Notes: generated by a model not told the origin, from the sequence alone. Shown: positions 33,765-44,200, numbered from the stretch's first letter. The stretch: 64,000 nt of DNA from Acidobacteriota bacterium (GCA_040754075.1 JBFMDH010000031.1:28408-92407); one strand, 5' to 3'. Made by a program: numbers and translations.

Positions 33765-34184
33765 TCAAGCGCTTTTTTTCTCTGTGGGATTTTGTTCAAT
33801 CGGCAAGTTGTGATTGAGCAGGAATTCGATTTTAGGAATCAGGCTGACCGCAACAAAAGGTTTATACAACAGCTCGACCGCGCCGCTATTGATCGCTTCC
33901 AGAATGATTGCCGGGGTAATCTGCACGCCCATTAAAAAGACGGCGATCTCATCAGGCAAGTTTTTTATTTTTCTGAGCAAATCAATGCCGGTCATATCGA
34001 GCAACCAGAGATTGATTAAGGCAATGTTGAACGATTCGCTGTACAGATGGATTAATGCATCGTGTGCGGTCTGTACCACTACGGATTCATAGCCTTGATG
34101 ATGCAACAGCGTCTGCAACTCCGCAGCGGTTTGTGGTTCCGGTTCAACGATCAAAATGCGGACGTTTGTCTGAATTGCTGTCAT
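33765..34184 (-). CDS. Stand-alone receiver domain with a missing phosphoacceptor
   Basis: A 139-residue single receiver domain. The fold is recognisable (ILIVEPEPQTAAELQTLLHHQG, INLWLLDMTGIDLLRKI, LLYKPF with the conserved lysine). However, the alignment puts asparagine where the phosphoacceptor aspartate should be (IALINLWLLDMTG against the usual LLDLMLPDMDG), and the acidic pair at the N-terminus is EP rather than DD. It should therefore not be phosphorylated in the usual way and may work as a constitutive or pseudo-receiver. It is divergent from the OmpR/CpxA-like operon at 34452. Confidence 0.8.
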   Translation of the reverse strand: MTAIQTNVRILIVEPEPQTAAELQTLLHHQGYESVVVQTAHDALIHLYSESFNIALINLWLLDMTGIDLLRKIKNLPDEIAVFLMGVQITPAIILEAINSGAVELLYKPFVAVSLIPKIEFLLNHNLPIEQNPTEKKSA

Positions 34185-34318
34185 CCTTTGACTCGACTTA
34201 AAAAAAACTTTTCATGTCCTGAACGATTAAATCGCTACAGGAAGTTCTCGAAAAATTTGCTGCATTCATTGGAACGCGCCAGTCTGGTAAATCATCGTGA
34301 AGTTTGGGTCAAGGCTAT

Positions 34319-34334
34319 GTTAAGTTTTGTGAAG
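34319..34334 (+). promoter_or_regulatory. GTTAAGTTTTGTGAAG box before the two-component operon
   Basis: GTTAAG followed by TTTTGTGAAG, with a half-like CGTGAAGTTTGGG about 20 bases upstream, lies 118 bases before the response-regulator start. It shares TTTTGTGAAG with the dioxygenase upstream region at 33510. Autoregulation by the OmpR-type regulator is a hypothesis. Confidence 0.4.
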
Positions 34335-34451
34335 TTGGCGAAATCCTGCTGGACACCCGGCGACAGGCAACGCATAAACTCATGCGCGATTGGCGAATGC
34401 GCCATAACTCGACCGTTTAGATTTAGCGAAAGTAGCCGATGAGGTTAAGTG

Positions 34452-35168
34452 ATGAACCGCATTTTGATTGTCGATGATGATTTGGATTTGTGTGAATTGC
34501 TGGCGAAATACCTGCAACGCGAAGGCTTTGATTTCGATATGGCGCATAGCGGCAGGCTCGGCGTTGAGCAGGCGCTTGCGGGAAATTATGCGCTGGTGGT
34601 TTTGGATGTAATGTTGCCAGGAATCAATGGCTTCGATGTGCTGCGCGAAATTCGCAGCAAATCGAATCTGCCGGTGTTGATGCTCACGGCGCGTGGCGAT
34701 GATGTTGACCGCATCGTCGGTCTGGAAATGGGTGCCGATGATTATTTGCCGAAACCTTTCAACCCGCGTGAATTGATTGCGCGAATCCGCGCCATTTTGC
34801 GGCGCGCAAAACCTGAACCCAGTGATGCCGACTTGACTATCGCGTCCGAACAGATTGCGCTTGGCGATGTGGCGCTCGATAAAGCGACACGTGTGGTGAC
34901 GCGCAACGGCGAAGCCTTGCCGCTTACCGCCGTTGAGTTTGATTTGCTCGAAGCCCTGTTGCGTTCGGCAGGACAAATCGTCATGCGCGAAGAGTTGGTG
35001 AAATCCATACTCGGTCGCAACTTCTCGCCTTATGACCGCAGCATCGACACTCACGTCAGCAACCTCCGCAAAAAACTCGGTCATTTCGTTGACGGCATCG
35101 AACGCATAAAAACGATTCGCGGCGTCGGCTACATTTACGCCAAGACCGGCGAGGCATCAAAGGAGTAA
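34452..35168 (+). CDS. OmpR/CpxR-family response regulator
   Basis: A 238-residue regulator: receiver domain (ILIVDDDLDLCELLAKYLQ; phosphoacceptor in LVVLDVMLPGINGFDVL; DDYLPKPF) and C-terminal winged helix of the OmpR type (LPLTAVEFDLLEALL, RSIDTHVSNLRKKLG, IRGVGYIY). GAGG lies about seven bases before ATG 34452. It ends five bases before the sensor kinase, with which it forms one operon. Confidence 0.95.
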   Translation: MNRILIVDDDLDLCELLAKYLQREGFDFDMAHSGRLGVEQALAGNYALVVLDVMLPGINGFDVLREIRSKSNLPVLMLTARGDDVDRIVGLEMGADDYLPKPFNPRELIARIRAILRRAKPEPSDADLTIASEQIALGDVALDKATRVVTRNGEALPLTAVEFDLLEALLRSAGQIVMREELVKSILGRNFSPYDRSIDTHVSNLRKKLGHFVDGIERIKTIRGVGYIYAKTGEASKE

Positions 35169-35173
35169 AGCGG

Positions 35174-36553
35174 ATGCGCAGTCTGTTTTTTAAAATTTTT
35201 ATCTGGTTCTGGGTAGCGATGGCGCTCATTGTACTGGTGCATTCGCTTTCGGCAATGATGGTTTTCGATAGCGGGGCGAAAGGTTTCGTCGGCGGACAAC
35301 TGGCGATGCACGGCGTCGCGGTCGCTGAAATTTATGAACTGCGCGGCAAAGATCAGGCTAATGAATATTTGAAACTATTGGAACGCAACACCCGCACCCG
35401 CGCCGGTTTGTTTGATGACAGCGGCAATCGGCTGGCGGGCAGTGAATTGACCGACGATGCCAGAGCCAGTTTGCAAGATGCCATCGCCACCGGCAACGAT
35501 AGTTTCCGACAGACCGCGAAAACCGATTACCTCGCTAAATGGTTAGAGCGCCCCAACGCTAAGCGATTGATTATTGTCAGCGAGTCCGGGCGTCCGACAG
35601 GAGTGCGGTTGCCGTTTATGCCGGGCATCTGGTATGTGCAATTTATCGCGGTGTTTTTCACGGCGGGCGCGCTCTGTTACGGGCTGGCGCGATACTTTAC
35701 TGCGCCGCTGGTCAAATTGCGGCAGGCGACGCGCCAACTCGCCGCCGGCAATCTTTCAGCCCGTGTAGAGGCGGGCAACCGTCGCCGCGATGAGCTTGCC
35801 GATTTGGGACGCGATTTTGATGAGATGGCGGAACGCATTCAATCGTTGATGGATGCCCAACAACGTCTGTTGCATGACATCTCGCATGAACTGCGCTCGC
35901 CGCTCACGCGCTTGAATATCGCGCTTGAACTGGCGCGCGAAAGCGACGGCGAAGAAGCCCGTTGGGCGCTTGAACGCATCGCCCGCGAAGCCGACCGCTT
36001 GAATGATTTAATCAATCAACTGCTCACCCTTTCACGTCTCGAAAGCCGGGCTTCGAGTCAAGCAAACGAAGCGATTGATTTGAAACGCCTGGTCGAAGAG
36101 ATTGTCTTTGACGCCGATTTTGAAGCCCACAGCCGCAATCGCGCTGTGCGTTTGATTGCCGCAAGTGATTGCGCGATTTCCGGCAATCAACAACTGCTGC
36201 ATAGCGCCATTGAAAATGTCGTGCGGAATGCCGTGACCTATACCACCCAAGATACTGTAGTTGAAGTCGCCCTGCGTTGTGAAACGACAGGCGAAAATCA
36301 CACATCATCACACGCCATCATTACGGTTCTCGATAAAGGGCAGGGCGTACCGCAAGCCGCATTAGCCGATATTTTTCGCCCGTTTTATCGCGTCGCCGAT
36401 GCCAGAGACCGCGAATCGGGCGGCACAGGGCTTGGGCTTTCCATCAGTCAACGCGCCGTCGAATTTCACGGCGGCAGGGTTAAGGCGACCAATGCGCCGA
36501 ATGCCGGATTATTGGTGGAAATCTCGCTGCCGCTTGCCAAAGGTGCAAAATAA
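35174..36553 (+). CDS. CpxA-like sensor histidine kinase
   Basis: A 459-residue membrane kinase. TM1 is IFIWFWVAMALIVLVHSLSA; a periplasmic segment of about 115 residues follows; TM2 is FIAVFFTAGALCYGL. Then HAMP (LVKLRQATRQLAAGNLSARVEAGNRRRDELADL across two helices), the H box LLHDISHELRSPLTRLN with the phosphorylated histidine, the N box LLHSAIENVVRNAVTYT, and G boxes DKGQGVP and GGTGLGLSISQRAVEFHGG. AAAGGAG nine bases upstream supports ATG 35174. The stimulus is probably in the envelope. Confidence 0.95.
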   Translation: MRSLFFKIFIWFWVAMALIVLVHSLSAMMVFDSGAKGFVGGQLAMHGVAVAEIYELRGKDQANEYLKLLERNTRTRAGLFDDSGNRLAGSELTDDARASLQDAIATGNDSFRQTAKTDYLAKWLERPNAKRLIIVSESGRPTGVRLPFMPGIWYVQFIAVFFTAGALCYGLARYFTAPLVKLRQATRQLAAGNLSARVEAGNRRRDELADLGRDFDEMAERIQSLMDAQQRLLHDISHELRSPLTRLNIALELARESDGEEARWALERIAREADRLNDLINQLLTLSRLESRASSQANEAIDLKRLVEEIVFDADFEAHSRNRAVRLIAASDCAISGNQQLLHSAIENVVRNAVTYTTQDTVVEVALRCETTGENHTSSHAIITVLDKGQGVPQAALADIFRPFYRVADARDRESGGTGLGLSISQRAVEFHGGRVKATNAPNAGLLVEISLPLAKGAK

Positions 36554-36566
36554 AATCGATTCAATT

Positions 36567-36598
36567 AGCCCGACCCTGTGAAAAATGTGTCGGGTTTC
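36567..36598. terminator. Hairpin after the two-component operon
   Basis: CCCGAC (36569-36574) pairs with GTCGGG (36589-36594), with an A-rich loop and TTTC following. It lies between convergent genes. The stem is short, so activity is uncertain. Confidence 0.45.
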
Positions 36599-36618
36599 AT
36601 TGCTTGTGTGTGGGAATC

Positions 36619-37212
36619 TCAATCTCGTGTGGCGATAAATTTCTGCGCGCCTAAAATAATTGCGCCGATGTATACATACAAAAGCCCTGCAATCACCAGA
36701 GCGAATTTGATTATTGTCAAGATTCGCGAAGTCGTCATCGAAGCGTTTGCCGAAACTTGCACGAGCATAGTAAGCAGCAAAGCGTTTTCAATCGCATCGC
36801 AAAGCCCTGCAATGAGTTGTCCCCACGCCAGCCACCCGCCGAGATGCGCAAGAAAAGCCAGCGATTTTTCACGCAACAGGAATGCGACGCCAACACAGGT
36901 CATGCCGATGCTTATCGGGTAAGTGATGAGATACAGGTAATCAATGAAGAAATGATTGATGGCTTGTTGCCGAACACCTGCTTTTCCCCAGTAATCAATT
37001 ATCTTTTGTGCATTGTCGGGCGTCTTGGCAAACTCGAAAGACATAATGCCACCGGGCGCTACCAAATCTTTTACCGGTTTATTCTCGTCTTTTTCTTTCA
37101 GCGGTTCGCCAAGCACGCCAAGCGTCACCATCAAAGCCAGGCTCGCGACCAGCGCCGTCAAAAACACCGGCTTGCGTTTTTCCAAAGGGATTTTTGCAAA
37201 CGGATGCGTCAT
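36619..37212 (-). CDS. Multi-pass membrane protein of unknown function
   Basis: A 197-residue protein with about five hydrophobic segments: FLTALVASLALMVTLGVLG near the N-terminus, IDYLYLITYPISIGMTCVGV, AHLGGWLAWGQLIAGLCDAI, and IIKFALVIAGLLYVYIGAIIL. Between the first and second lies a polar loop (residues 40-85). It is likely an inner membrane protein; no family is recognised. ATG 37212 has AGGAGGA four bases upstream; ATG 37215 would be too close. It follows the large secreted hypothetical gene? No: that gene lies further along the plus coordinates on the same strand and ends 82 bases upstream of this start, so co-transcription is possible. Confidence 0.7.
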   Translation of the reverse strand: MTHPFAKIPLEKRKPVFLTALVASLALMVTLGVLGEPLKEKDENKPVKDLVAPGGIMSFEFAKTPDNAQKIIDYWGKAGVRQQAINHFFIDYLYLITYPISIGMTCVGVAFLLREKSLAFLAHLGGWLAWGQLIAGLCDAIENALLLTMLVQVSANASMTTSRILTIIKFALVIAGLLYVYIGAIILGAQKFIATRD

Positions 37213-37296
37213 CATCTCCTCCTAAAAGGGGAAATTTTAAGTGCCCAGTTTGACATGCTTTGAGCTTAGCGCGGTTTGCCAGCCGCGCTAATTTCG

Positions 37297-39690
37297 CTAG
37301 TTGCCTTTGAACCAGTATTTGGTTTTTGCTGCCCACTCGCTGCGCGGATATTTTTTGTGCAAAGTGTCGTAAGCCAGCTTGGAAAATCTGCCGGTGTCTT
37401 TATCCGTGCACCCGTAGCGCGTCGCTTTGACCGCCAGATGCAAGGCTTCTGCAAGACGCGGGTCAGTCGCTTTTGTATTAGCGAAATTGACGATTTGTTG
37501 ACATAGGTAATTCGGCGCATTGCCGAGCGCCCTCAGTTTCGCGCTCTCTTTTTCAGCCGTCGCCCTTTGCGCAGCGGTAAGAAAATCTGGAGATTCAGAG
37601 GTGTTGGTATTGGATTCCTTAATGTACTTTTGCGCTTCGGGGTCGTCACCTGCGCTTGCCGCCGCCAATTTATCTTCGCTTCTGATAATCTCCGCGCACC
37701 ACCAGTTATCGCGGTAATTGTCAATCTCTTTAAGCGAGGTGCTTCTGCCAACCCCTGAGTCCACATAAGGCTCCGCGCCGGGATTTCTCAACAGGATATA
37801 AAGCGCCGTCAGTTTTTTATCGTCCGGCGTCGCGGCTGCGAGATACGTACTCAACTCATTTTTCAAATCGGGCGCAAGCGTTTGCAAAAGGGTTGCCAAC
37901 GCCTTGCCCGTTTCATGGTCATCCAGTAACACAGCGCGAACCCAGGCGGCTTGCGCAACTTCGCGACGCAGATAATCGGGCAGCGTCCTGCTTGCCGCTG
38001 CCTCTTTCAATAAACTCAAAGGCAAACGAGAATTGAGCACATAATAAATATCGGTATCAAAAGCCAGACGCCCGGCGGCGAATTCTCGCAGTTTGGGGTC
38101 GTCGGAATCTTTGAGGTCGGTTGACACCACTTCACGTCCATCATCGTCATAAGAAAACCCGGCGGGTTTTCGCGCCGCAAACTTGAGCAGGTCATCGAGA
38201 CTGAGCGCGACTTTCAGGCGCAACCCCATAAATTGATTTCTGGCGGATTGTGGCATCATGAGGGTACGCGACGTAAGCAAGCTGTCGAGCATTTTTCGCG
38301 CTTCATCTTTTTTATTTCCGTCAATCAAGAGCCGCGCCGTGTGATAAGCAAGCGTCGCATAGGCAGGGGAATCGGCTTTTACTTTCATCGCCGCGCTTAT
38401 CAATTCGCCGGCTCGCGGATGGTTTGCGCCGACTTTGGTGAGGGCGGAAACCAGCCACGCCAGCGCCCCGGTTTTCGTCCATTTCTGCACGGCGTAATCG
38501 AGCGCCGGTTTGTCTTCGACCTGAAAAACAAACAGCCAATCGGTCAGGTCATCGTTTCTGCCGATGGTCGGCAGGTGTTCGGATTTTTTCTTCTCGTCGG
38601 AAAAATCATCCAAATCATCGGTGGTGTATTTGTCCATTAAAGCCGTGTAATCCCACAAATCCTGCCAGATGGTTTTGCCGGAATTTTTTCTGAGCAAGGC
38701 TTGCGCAAGTTCCGTCAGACGGGCTTCGGGATGCAGACGATAGTTGACGAAATTCAAAGTGCCACGCGCCGCCGAGTGAACCGAATTGTAACTCGCGTCG
38801 CTTAAAATTTTTTTGAGCCGCGCTTCAGCCTCTTTCATCAACGGTTCATCGAAACGTTTCTGGTCATCTACGGAAAGCGTCGATTTGCGAACGAGAGCGC
38901 GCGCCGCCAGATACGGCGCGATGAGGCGATAGGGGGAATTTTTATCCGTAGCGATTTGCGAAAAGCCTTTTTCGGCTTCGTCCCATTTATCGCCATAGAA
39001 ATTCGCGGCAGCGATTTGATACGCGCGGTCGGCTTGCAACCAGGCGGGCGCGCTCGCAGGTGTAGGCGCAGGCGGCGCAACATTGCTTAAACAATTGGCA
39101 AAGACCTGATCCTGAGCCTGTAACCATTCTTTAACTAAAGGACTGGTCGCACCGTATTTGGCGATGCGTTCCTGCAACAGTTTCGCGGCATTTTTAAAAG
39201 CGTCTTCGGTGCAGTTGGCATAGCTGAAAAATTCTTCGTTGGCATTTTTATAAATTTCAATATTAGGCGAAGCTTCTACGCCCGGCACTTTGCTTCGCGC
39301 TTCAAGCCATCTTGCGACCTGGTTGTCACCCTTGGGTTGATTGTATTCATCTTCGCGCAAGCGATGTCGCCACATCGCGACGATGGCTTTTTGTTCTTCG
39401 CTGTCAAACCCAAGACCTGCGAAATAACGATAAGCGACGTAAAGATACGACCGCGCATAGCTTGATTGAATGACGCCGAGTTCGCCCGCCGCGTATTGGT
39501 CGAGCGGAAAATCCGGGTGAACCGTGAAGGTGAAATAGGCTTGATTAAAAAACGGCCCGCAGGCGAGTTGCGATTGCGGATAGTAGCAAAGCGCCGCAAA
39601 CATGGCGGCAATGAGTATCAGGGCTTTGGCTTTCTTTATTCTCAAAAAAAATTTTTGCAGGGATTGATGAGTTCGATTTTTCATTGCCAT
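37297..39690 (-). CDS. Large exported hypothetical protein, helical-repeat type
   Basis: A 797-residue protein with an N-terminal hydrophobic signal or anchor (KALILIAAMFAALCYYPQSQLACG). The cysteine after it could be a lipid anchor but the preceding residues are not a good lipobox. The rest is alpha-helical and repeat-like (for example WDEAEKGFSQIATDKNSPY, LAARALVRKSTL, YHTARLLIDGNKKDEARKML), similar to degenerate TPRs. No family name is recognised. Its start overlaps the end of the DUF3142 gene by ten bases; ATG 39690 has GAGGTG seven bases upstream, and ATG 39684 forms an ATGA overlap with the DUF3142 stop. The two are translationally coupled and probably work together. Confidence 0.75.
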   Translation of the reverse strand: MAMKNRTHQSLQKFFLRIKKAKALILIAAMFAALCYYPQSQLACGPFFNQAYFTFTVHPDFPLDQYAAGELGVIQSSYARSYLYVAYRYFAGLGFDSEEQKAIVAMWRHRLREDEYNQPKGDNQVARWLEARSKVPGVEASPNIEIYKNANEEFFSYANCTEDAFKNAAKLLQERIAKYGATSPLVKEWLQAQDQVFANCLSNVAPPAPTPASAPAWLQADRAYQIAAANFYGDKWDEAEKGFSQIATDKNSPYRLIAPYLAARALVRKSTLSVDDQKRFDEPLMKEAEARLKKILSDASYNSVHSAARGTLNFVNYRLHPEARLTELAQALLRKNSGKTIWQDLWDYTALMDKYTTDDLDDFSDEKKKSEHLPTIGRNDDLTDWLFVFQVEDKPALDYAVQKWTKTGALAWLVSALTKVGANHPRAGELISAAMKVKADSPAYATLAYHTARLLIDGNKKDEARKMLDSLLTSRTLMMPQSARNQFMGLRLKVALSLDDLLKFAARKPAGFSYDDDGREVVSTDLKDSDDPKLREFAAGRLAFDTDIYYVLNSRLPLSLLKEAAASRTLPDYLRREVAQAAWVRAVLLDDHETGKALATLLQTLAPDLKNELSTYLAAATPDDKKLTALYILLRNPGAEPYVDSGVGRSTSLKEIDNYRDNWWCAEIIRSEDKLAAASAGDDPEAQKYIKESNTNTSESPDFLTAAQRATAEKESAKLRALGNAPNYLCQQIVNFANTKATDPRLAEALHLAVKATRYGCTDKDTGRFSKLAYDTLHKKYPRSEWAAKTKYWFKGN

Positions 39691-40493
39691 CGTTTCACCT
39701 CTTCGATAATCGGTTGCGCGGTTGCTTGATCCCAGGCGCGATTGCTGAAAATGTAAACCCGTCGCGAAGCCGGCAAACGTGTGAAAGGTTCGTCGGTTGC
39801 AATGCCCAAACTTTGCGCGGCTAAGGGTTCGCGAAAATCGCCGCCGTTTTCAATATGGGCGCGAATCTGTTTTTCATCTGCGCCCAGACGAAAGAGCATG
39901 GGCACGGCTTCATCAACCGGCAGGTCGCTAATCCAGTTGTCATACAGACACCAACTGGCAAGCGCGGTGATGGAAAGCGGCATGGTGGTCGGTAATTCTT
40001 TGCGCAAATCCTTGAGCAGTTGTCGGTAAAATTCGCGTTCGCTTTCGCGGGCATCGAAATCGACCTGCACGCCGGAGGTCAGCGGGTTGTTGATGGTGGC
40101 GAGGATTTTTGCGAGCACCTTTTTGCGTTGTTCATCTGAGAAACTCGGTTTCTCCTGCCGGTCGGTTTCGATGCGGGTCACGGAAATCACAAAGGCGTCT
40201 TTGGAAATTTGCAGCGGTTGCAGGCGCGGGCGCACGAAAGTTTCCTCGCCTTTCAAATGAATGGTGTTGGTTAAAATTGCTACGCCGACTTCGCGTGGAT
40301 TGATGAAGCGCAAATCTTCCGGGCGCTCCCATGCCCACAAAATAATATTCGGGCATTTGCCGAAACGTTCAGCGGATGTGGGCTTTCTCATCGGCTGCGC
40401 CACCGCCCGCCAGTAAACATAAAATGCCACTACACTCGGCAAAGTGACGATGATGGCAGCTAAGATTAAAGCTTTCTTTTTTGCGAACTGCAT
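39681..40493 (-). CDS. DUF3142 protein
   Basis: A 270-residue membrane-anchored protein with an N-terminal hydrophobic helix (ALILAAIIVTLPSVVAFYVYW). The DUF3142 features follow: IILWAWERPEDLRFINP, VGVAILTNTIHL, RPRLQPLQI, VTRIETDRQ, SGVQVDFDARESEREFYRQL and PLSITALASWCLYDNW, then PVDEAVPMLFRLG. The family has a TIM-barrel-like, glycosidase-like appearance with conserved acidic residues, but its activity is unknown. It is coupled to the large exported hypothetical gene that follows. Confidence 0.85.
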   Translation of the reverse strand: MQFAKKKALILAAIIVTLPSVVAFYVYWRAVAQPMRKPTSAERFGKCPNIILWAWERPEDLRFINPREVGVAILTNTIHLKGEETFVRPRLQPLQISKDAFVISVTRIETDRQEKPSFSDEQRKKVLAKILATINNPLTSGVQVDFDARESEREFYRQLLKDLRKELPTTMPLSITALASWCLYDNWISDLPVDEAVPMLFRLGADEKQIRAHIENGGDFREPLAAQSLGIATDEPFTRLPASRRVYIFSNRAWDQATAQPIIEEVKRWQ

Positions 40494-40497
40494 AAGC

Positions 40498-41088
40498 TTA
40501 AAGTTTTGGAAGCGTCAGACCTTTCTGGTCTTGATATTTTCCGCCCCGGTCGCTGTAACTGGTCAGACAATCTTCGTCGGATTCAAAAAAGAGAATTTGA
40601 ATGAAGCCTTCTTCGGCATAAAGTCGCACCGGCAAATTCGCAGCGTTGAAAAGCTCGACAACTAAACGCCCGCACCAGTTGGCTTCGAGTGGCGTGGTGT
40701 TGGCAATCAACCCCGACCGCGCATAGGTCGACTTGCCAATCGCCAGGGCGGTAACGCGGCGCGGCATATTGAAACGTTCGATGGTGACCCCGAGCGCATA
40801 AGAGTGCGGCGGCAATAACCAGTATTCGGAACCATCTTCGGCGCGTCGCAAAGGAACATCTAAAAGGCTCGCGGCATCGAAATTTTTCGGGTCGATTTCA
40901 GTGCCGGTCACGGGTGAAAAAACTTTGAATTCATCGCGCGCCAGTCGACAATCATATCCGTAACTCGACAGCCCGCAACTGATGATGCGGCGATTATCAA
41001 CCCGGCGAATCAAACGCGCTTCATAAGGTTCGATTAAGCCCTCTTCTTCGCACATGCGCCTAATCCAACCGTCAGATTTGATCGACAT
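40498..41088 (-). CDS. dcd: dCTP deaminase
   Basis: Converts dCTP to dUTP, feeding thymidylate synthesis. The 196-residue trimeric enzyme shows ISCGLSSYGYDCRL, the HSYALGVTIERFNMP segment, AIGKSTYARSGLI with the catalytic-site region, TPLEANWCGRLVVEL with the catalytic glutamate, and the C-terminal lid YSDRGGKYQDQKGLTLPK. AGGAG lies five bases before ATG 41088; a TTG one codon upstream is the longer alternative. It ends five bases before the DUF3142 start, so the three minus-strand genes may share a transcript. Confidence 0.95.
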   Translation of the reverse strand: MSIKSDGWIRRMCEEEGLIEPYEARLIRRVDNRRIISCGLSSYGYDCRLARDEFKVFSPVTGTEIDPKNFDAASLLDVPLRRAEDGSEYWLLPPHSYALGVTIERFNMPRRVTALAIGKSTYARSGLIANTTPLEANWCGRLVVELFNAANLPVRLYAEEGFIQILFFESDEDCLTSYSDRGGKYQDQKGLTLPKL

Positions 41089-41286
41089 CAATTCTCCTGT
41101 GCTTGAAATGAAATATCAGATTTTTGATGGCAGATGCCGGCTTGATGTTACCTGAAAATATTTTCGGCATCCGCCTCTCATCGCCCTTGCGCACACATAA
41201 AATTCCGGGATGGGCGCTGACTTTAATCTGTTTAATTGAGCGAAGAAATCTATCACAAAAGCGGCGCTTTGCGGAAAGCCGGTTGC

Positions 41287-44200
41287 TCAGTTTAGAGATT
41301 CGGGTTTGCTTAAAACATTGTGCAGCACGTCGCTGAGTTCACTAATTTGAAAAGGTTTGGCGATGACTTCGACAAAGCCGAATTTTTTATGGTCAGCCAT
41401 CACCGGCGCGGTCGAATAGCCGCTTGAAACAATACATTTCGCGCGCGGGTCAATTTCCAGGATTTTTTTAACCGCTTCTTGTCCGCCCATTTTGCCCGGC
41501 ACGGTTAAATCCATAATCACCGCATTGAACGGGTTGTGGCGTTGCAGCGCGTCTTTGTACGCCGCAATTGCTTCTTCGCCGCTCGCGGTTCCGGTAAATT
41601 CATACCCCAGGTCAACCAGCATATCATTGAGCATATCGCGGATGATTTTCTCATCGTCCATCACCAGAATTTTCCCTTTGCCGGAAGCGCTCGACTCAAT
41701 CGACGCGAGGGTCTCAGCCGCCGGTTTATTTAAAGCCGGAAGATAAATTATAAAACTTGCGCCGCTGCCGAGCTGGGATTCCACGAAAATATAGCCCTCG
41801 TGATTTTTAATGATCGAATAGGCAGTGGCGAGTCCCAGCCCGCTGCCTCTCTGTTTGGTAGTAAAGTACGGGTCAAAAATTTTCGACAGATGTTCTTCGG
41901 CGATGCCCACGCCTTCATCCTTGATGGCGATTTTGAGGTAATGACCGGGCTTGATGGGGATGCCTTGAATAAGGGTATTGGGGTGAATATCCAGGTTGAT
42001 TGCCGAAATTTCAATCATGCCGCCAAGCGGCATGGACTGCCGCGCATTGAGCACCAGATTATGAATCACCTGACTGATTTGTCCTTCGTCAATTTCCGTG
42101 AGCCACAATCCGGTCTGAAAATTGGTGGTGGGTTGAATGTTTGAACCGGTCAGCGCAAAGCTGATGTTTTCCCGTAACAGCGGCGCGATGGAGATGGTTT
42201 TTTTAACCGGCGCGCCGCCTTTGGCAAAGGTTAAAAGTTGTTGGGTTAAATCTTTGGCTCTGAGGGTTGCGAGTTCCGATTCGCCCAACCGCGCATAAGC
42301 TTTATGGTCAGCGTCGATGAAGCGTTTAGCCAGCGAGATATTGCCCAGCACGGCGGCTAAAATATTGTTGAAGTCGTGAGCAATGCCGCCCGCCAGTATG
42401 CCTATGGATTCAAGCTTGCTGGCTTTCAAGAGTTCTTCTTCGCGTTTGCGCTCTTCGGTGGTGTCGCGAAAAACCAGCACCATGCCGATAATCTGACTTT
42501 GTCGATTGTGGATGGGCGCGCCGCTATCGGCTATCGGATACTCTTTGCCATCTTTGGCAATCAGCAGTGTGCGATTTTCCATGCCGACAGCTTTGCCGGT
42601 TTGCAGCACCTTCTTGACCGGGCTTTCGCGGATTTCTCTGGTTCTTTCATTGATGATATGAAAAATTTCATTTAAAGGTTTGCCTATCGCCTCTTCCTGT
42701 TTCCAACCGGTCAGTTTTTCGGCAACCCGATTGATGAGTACGATGCGCTCGTCGGTATCTGTGGCGATGACCCCATCGCCGATTGAACGCAAAGTAACCG
42801 ACAGGCGTTCTTTTTCGGCAGCCAGTAATTCCTCAGCGCGTTTGCGTTCGGTTATATCGAAAGCCGTTGCCGTCGCGACCTTTTTGCCCTGATAGTTGAT
42901 AAAATCGCCGACCGAAAATTCGACCCAGCGCTCTTCGCCGCTTTTGGTGACGATTTTGTACTCAATGCTTTTTTCTACCGTCGTGCCTTGCAAACGCGAT
43001 TGAAATCTTTTTGCCGCAAAGCCCCGATAATCGGGATGCATCAAATCAAACGGATTCATCCGTAAAAGTTCTTCTCGCGAATAGCCGGTGATGGCTTCGG
43101 TTGCCGGATTGACATAGAGAAACGAATTGGTGTCATACATCATAATGACGCCAACCGACGCTTCGGCGATAACCCGGAACCGCGCTTCGCTTTCGCGCAA
43201 CGCCTCTTCGGCTTTGACCCGTTCGGTAATATCTGTCAGGGTGCCAATGAAGCCGATGAGTTCCCCTTCATTGTTGTATTCGGGAACCGCTTGACCATAA
43301 ATCCACACAATCCTGCCATCCGGTCTTAAAATTCTATACTCCACGCTGATTTCCGAGCCGGTTTTAGTGGCTTCTCTCCCGATCTTCAAAACTTTCTCTC
43401 GATCATCGGGGTGCAGCGTTTTTACCCAACCGAACCCCATCGCCTGTTCACGGCTCAGTCCGACAATCTCTCCCCAACGTTCATTGACGTAAACAAACCG
43501 CCCATCGGTTTGGTAACAGTAGATGCCAACCGGTGAAGAACGGGCTAAAGCCTGAAAGCGTTCTTCGGATTCACGCAGCGCCTGCTCGGATTTGACGCGC
43601 TCGGTAATGTCTGTGAGCGTGCCGACATAACCGATAAGGTCGCCATGCGCATCGCGCTCAGGCACCGCCTGCCCGTAAACCCAAACGGTTTTGCCATCGG
43701 GTCGTTGAAAGCGATATTCGTCGTGAAAATCGGTTCCGGCGCGCGACGTATCGCGGGCAACCTGCAACATCTTTTCCCGGTCATCGGGATGCAACGCTTT
43801 TATCCAGCCATAGCCGAGCGCCGCTGTTTTACTGATGCCGACAATTTCACTCCAACGCTCATTGACGTAAACGCATTTGCCGGTTTTGTCCAAACGATAG
43901 ATACCGACCGGCGAACTGCGCGCCAGGCTTTGAAAGCGCCCTTCGGATTCACGCAACCCCAGTTCCGCCTCTTTGCTTTCGGTAATGTCGCGGACAATGG
44001 CAATCACTTCATCTTTGCCGCTCGCAATCACCCGGGCTTCGTACCAACCGGCTTGTCCGACAGCCGTCAGTTGATATTCAAATTTTTGCATCGCGCCGGT
44101 TTTTAAGGCTTGCGTAATGTAATGCATCGCTTGTCGAGCGACTTCCGGCGGCAGCACTTCGTAAACCGTTTTACCCACCAAATCGGGCGGGTTGTCGAAT

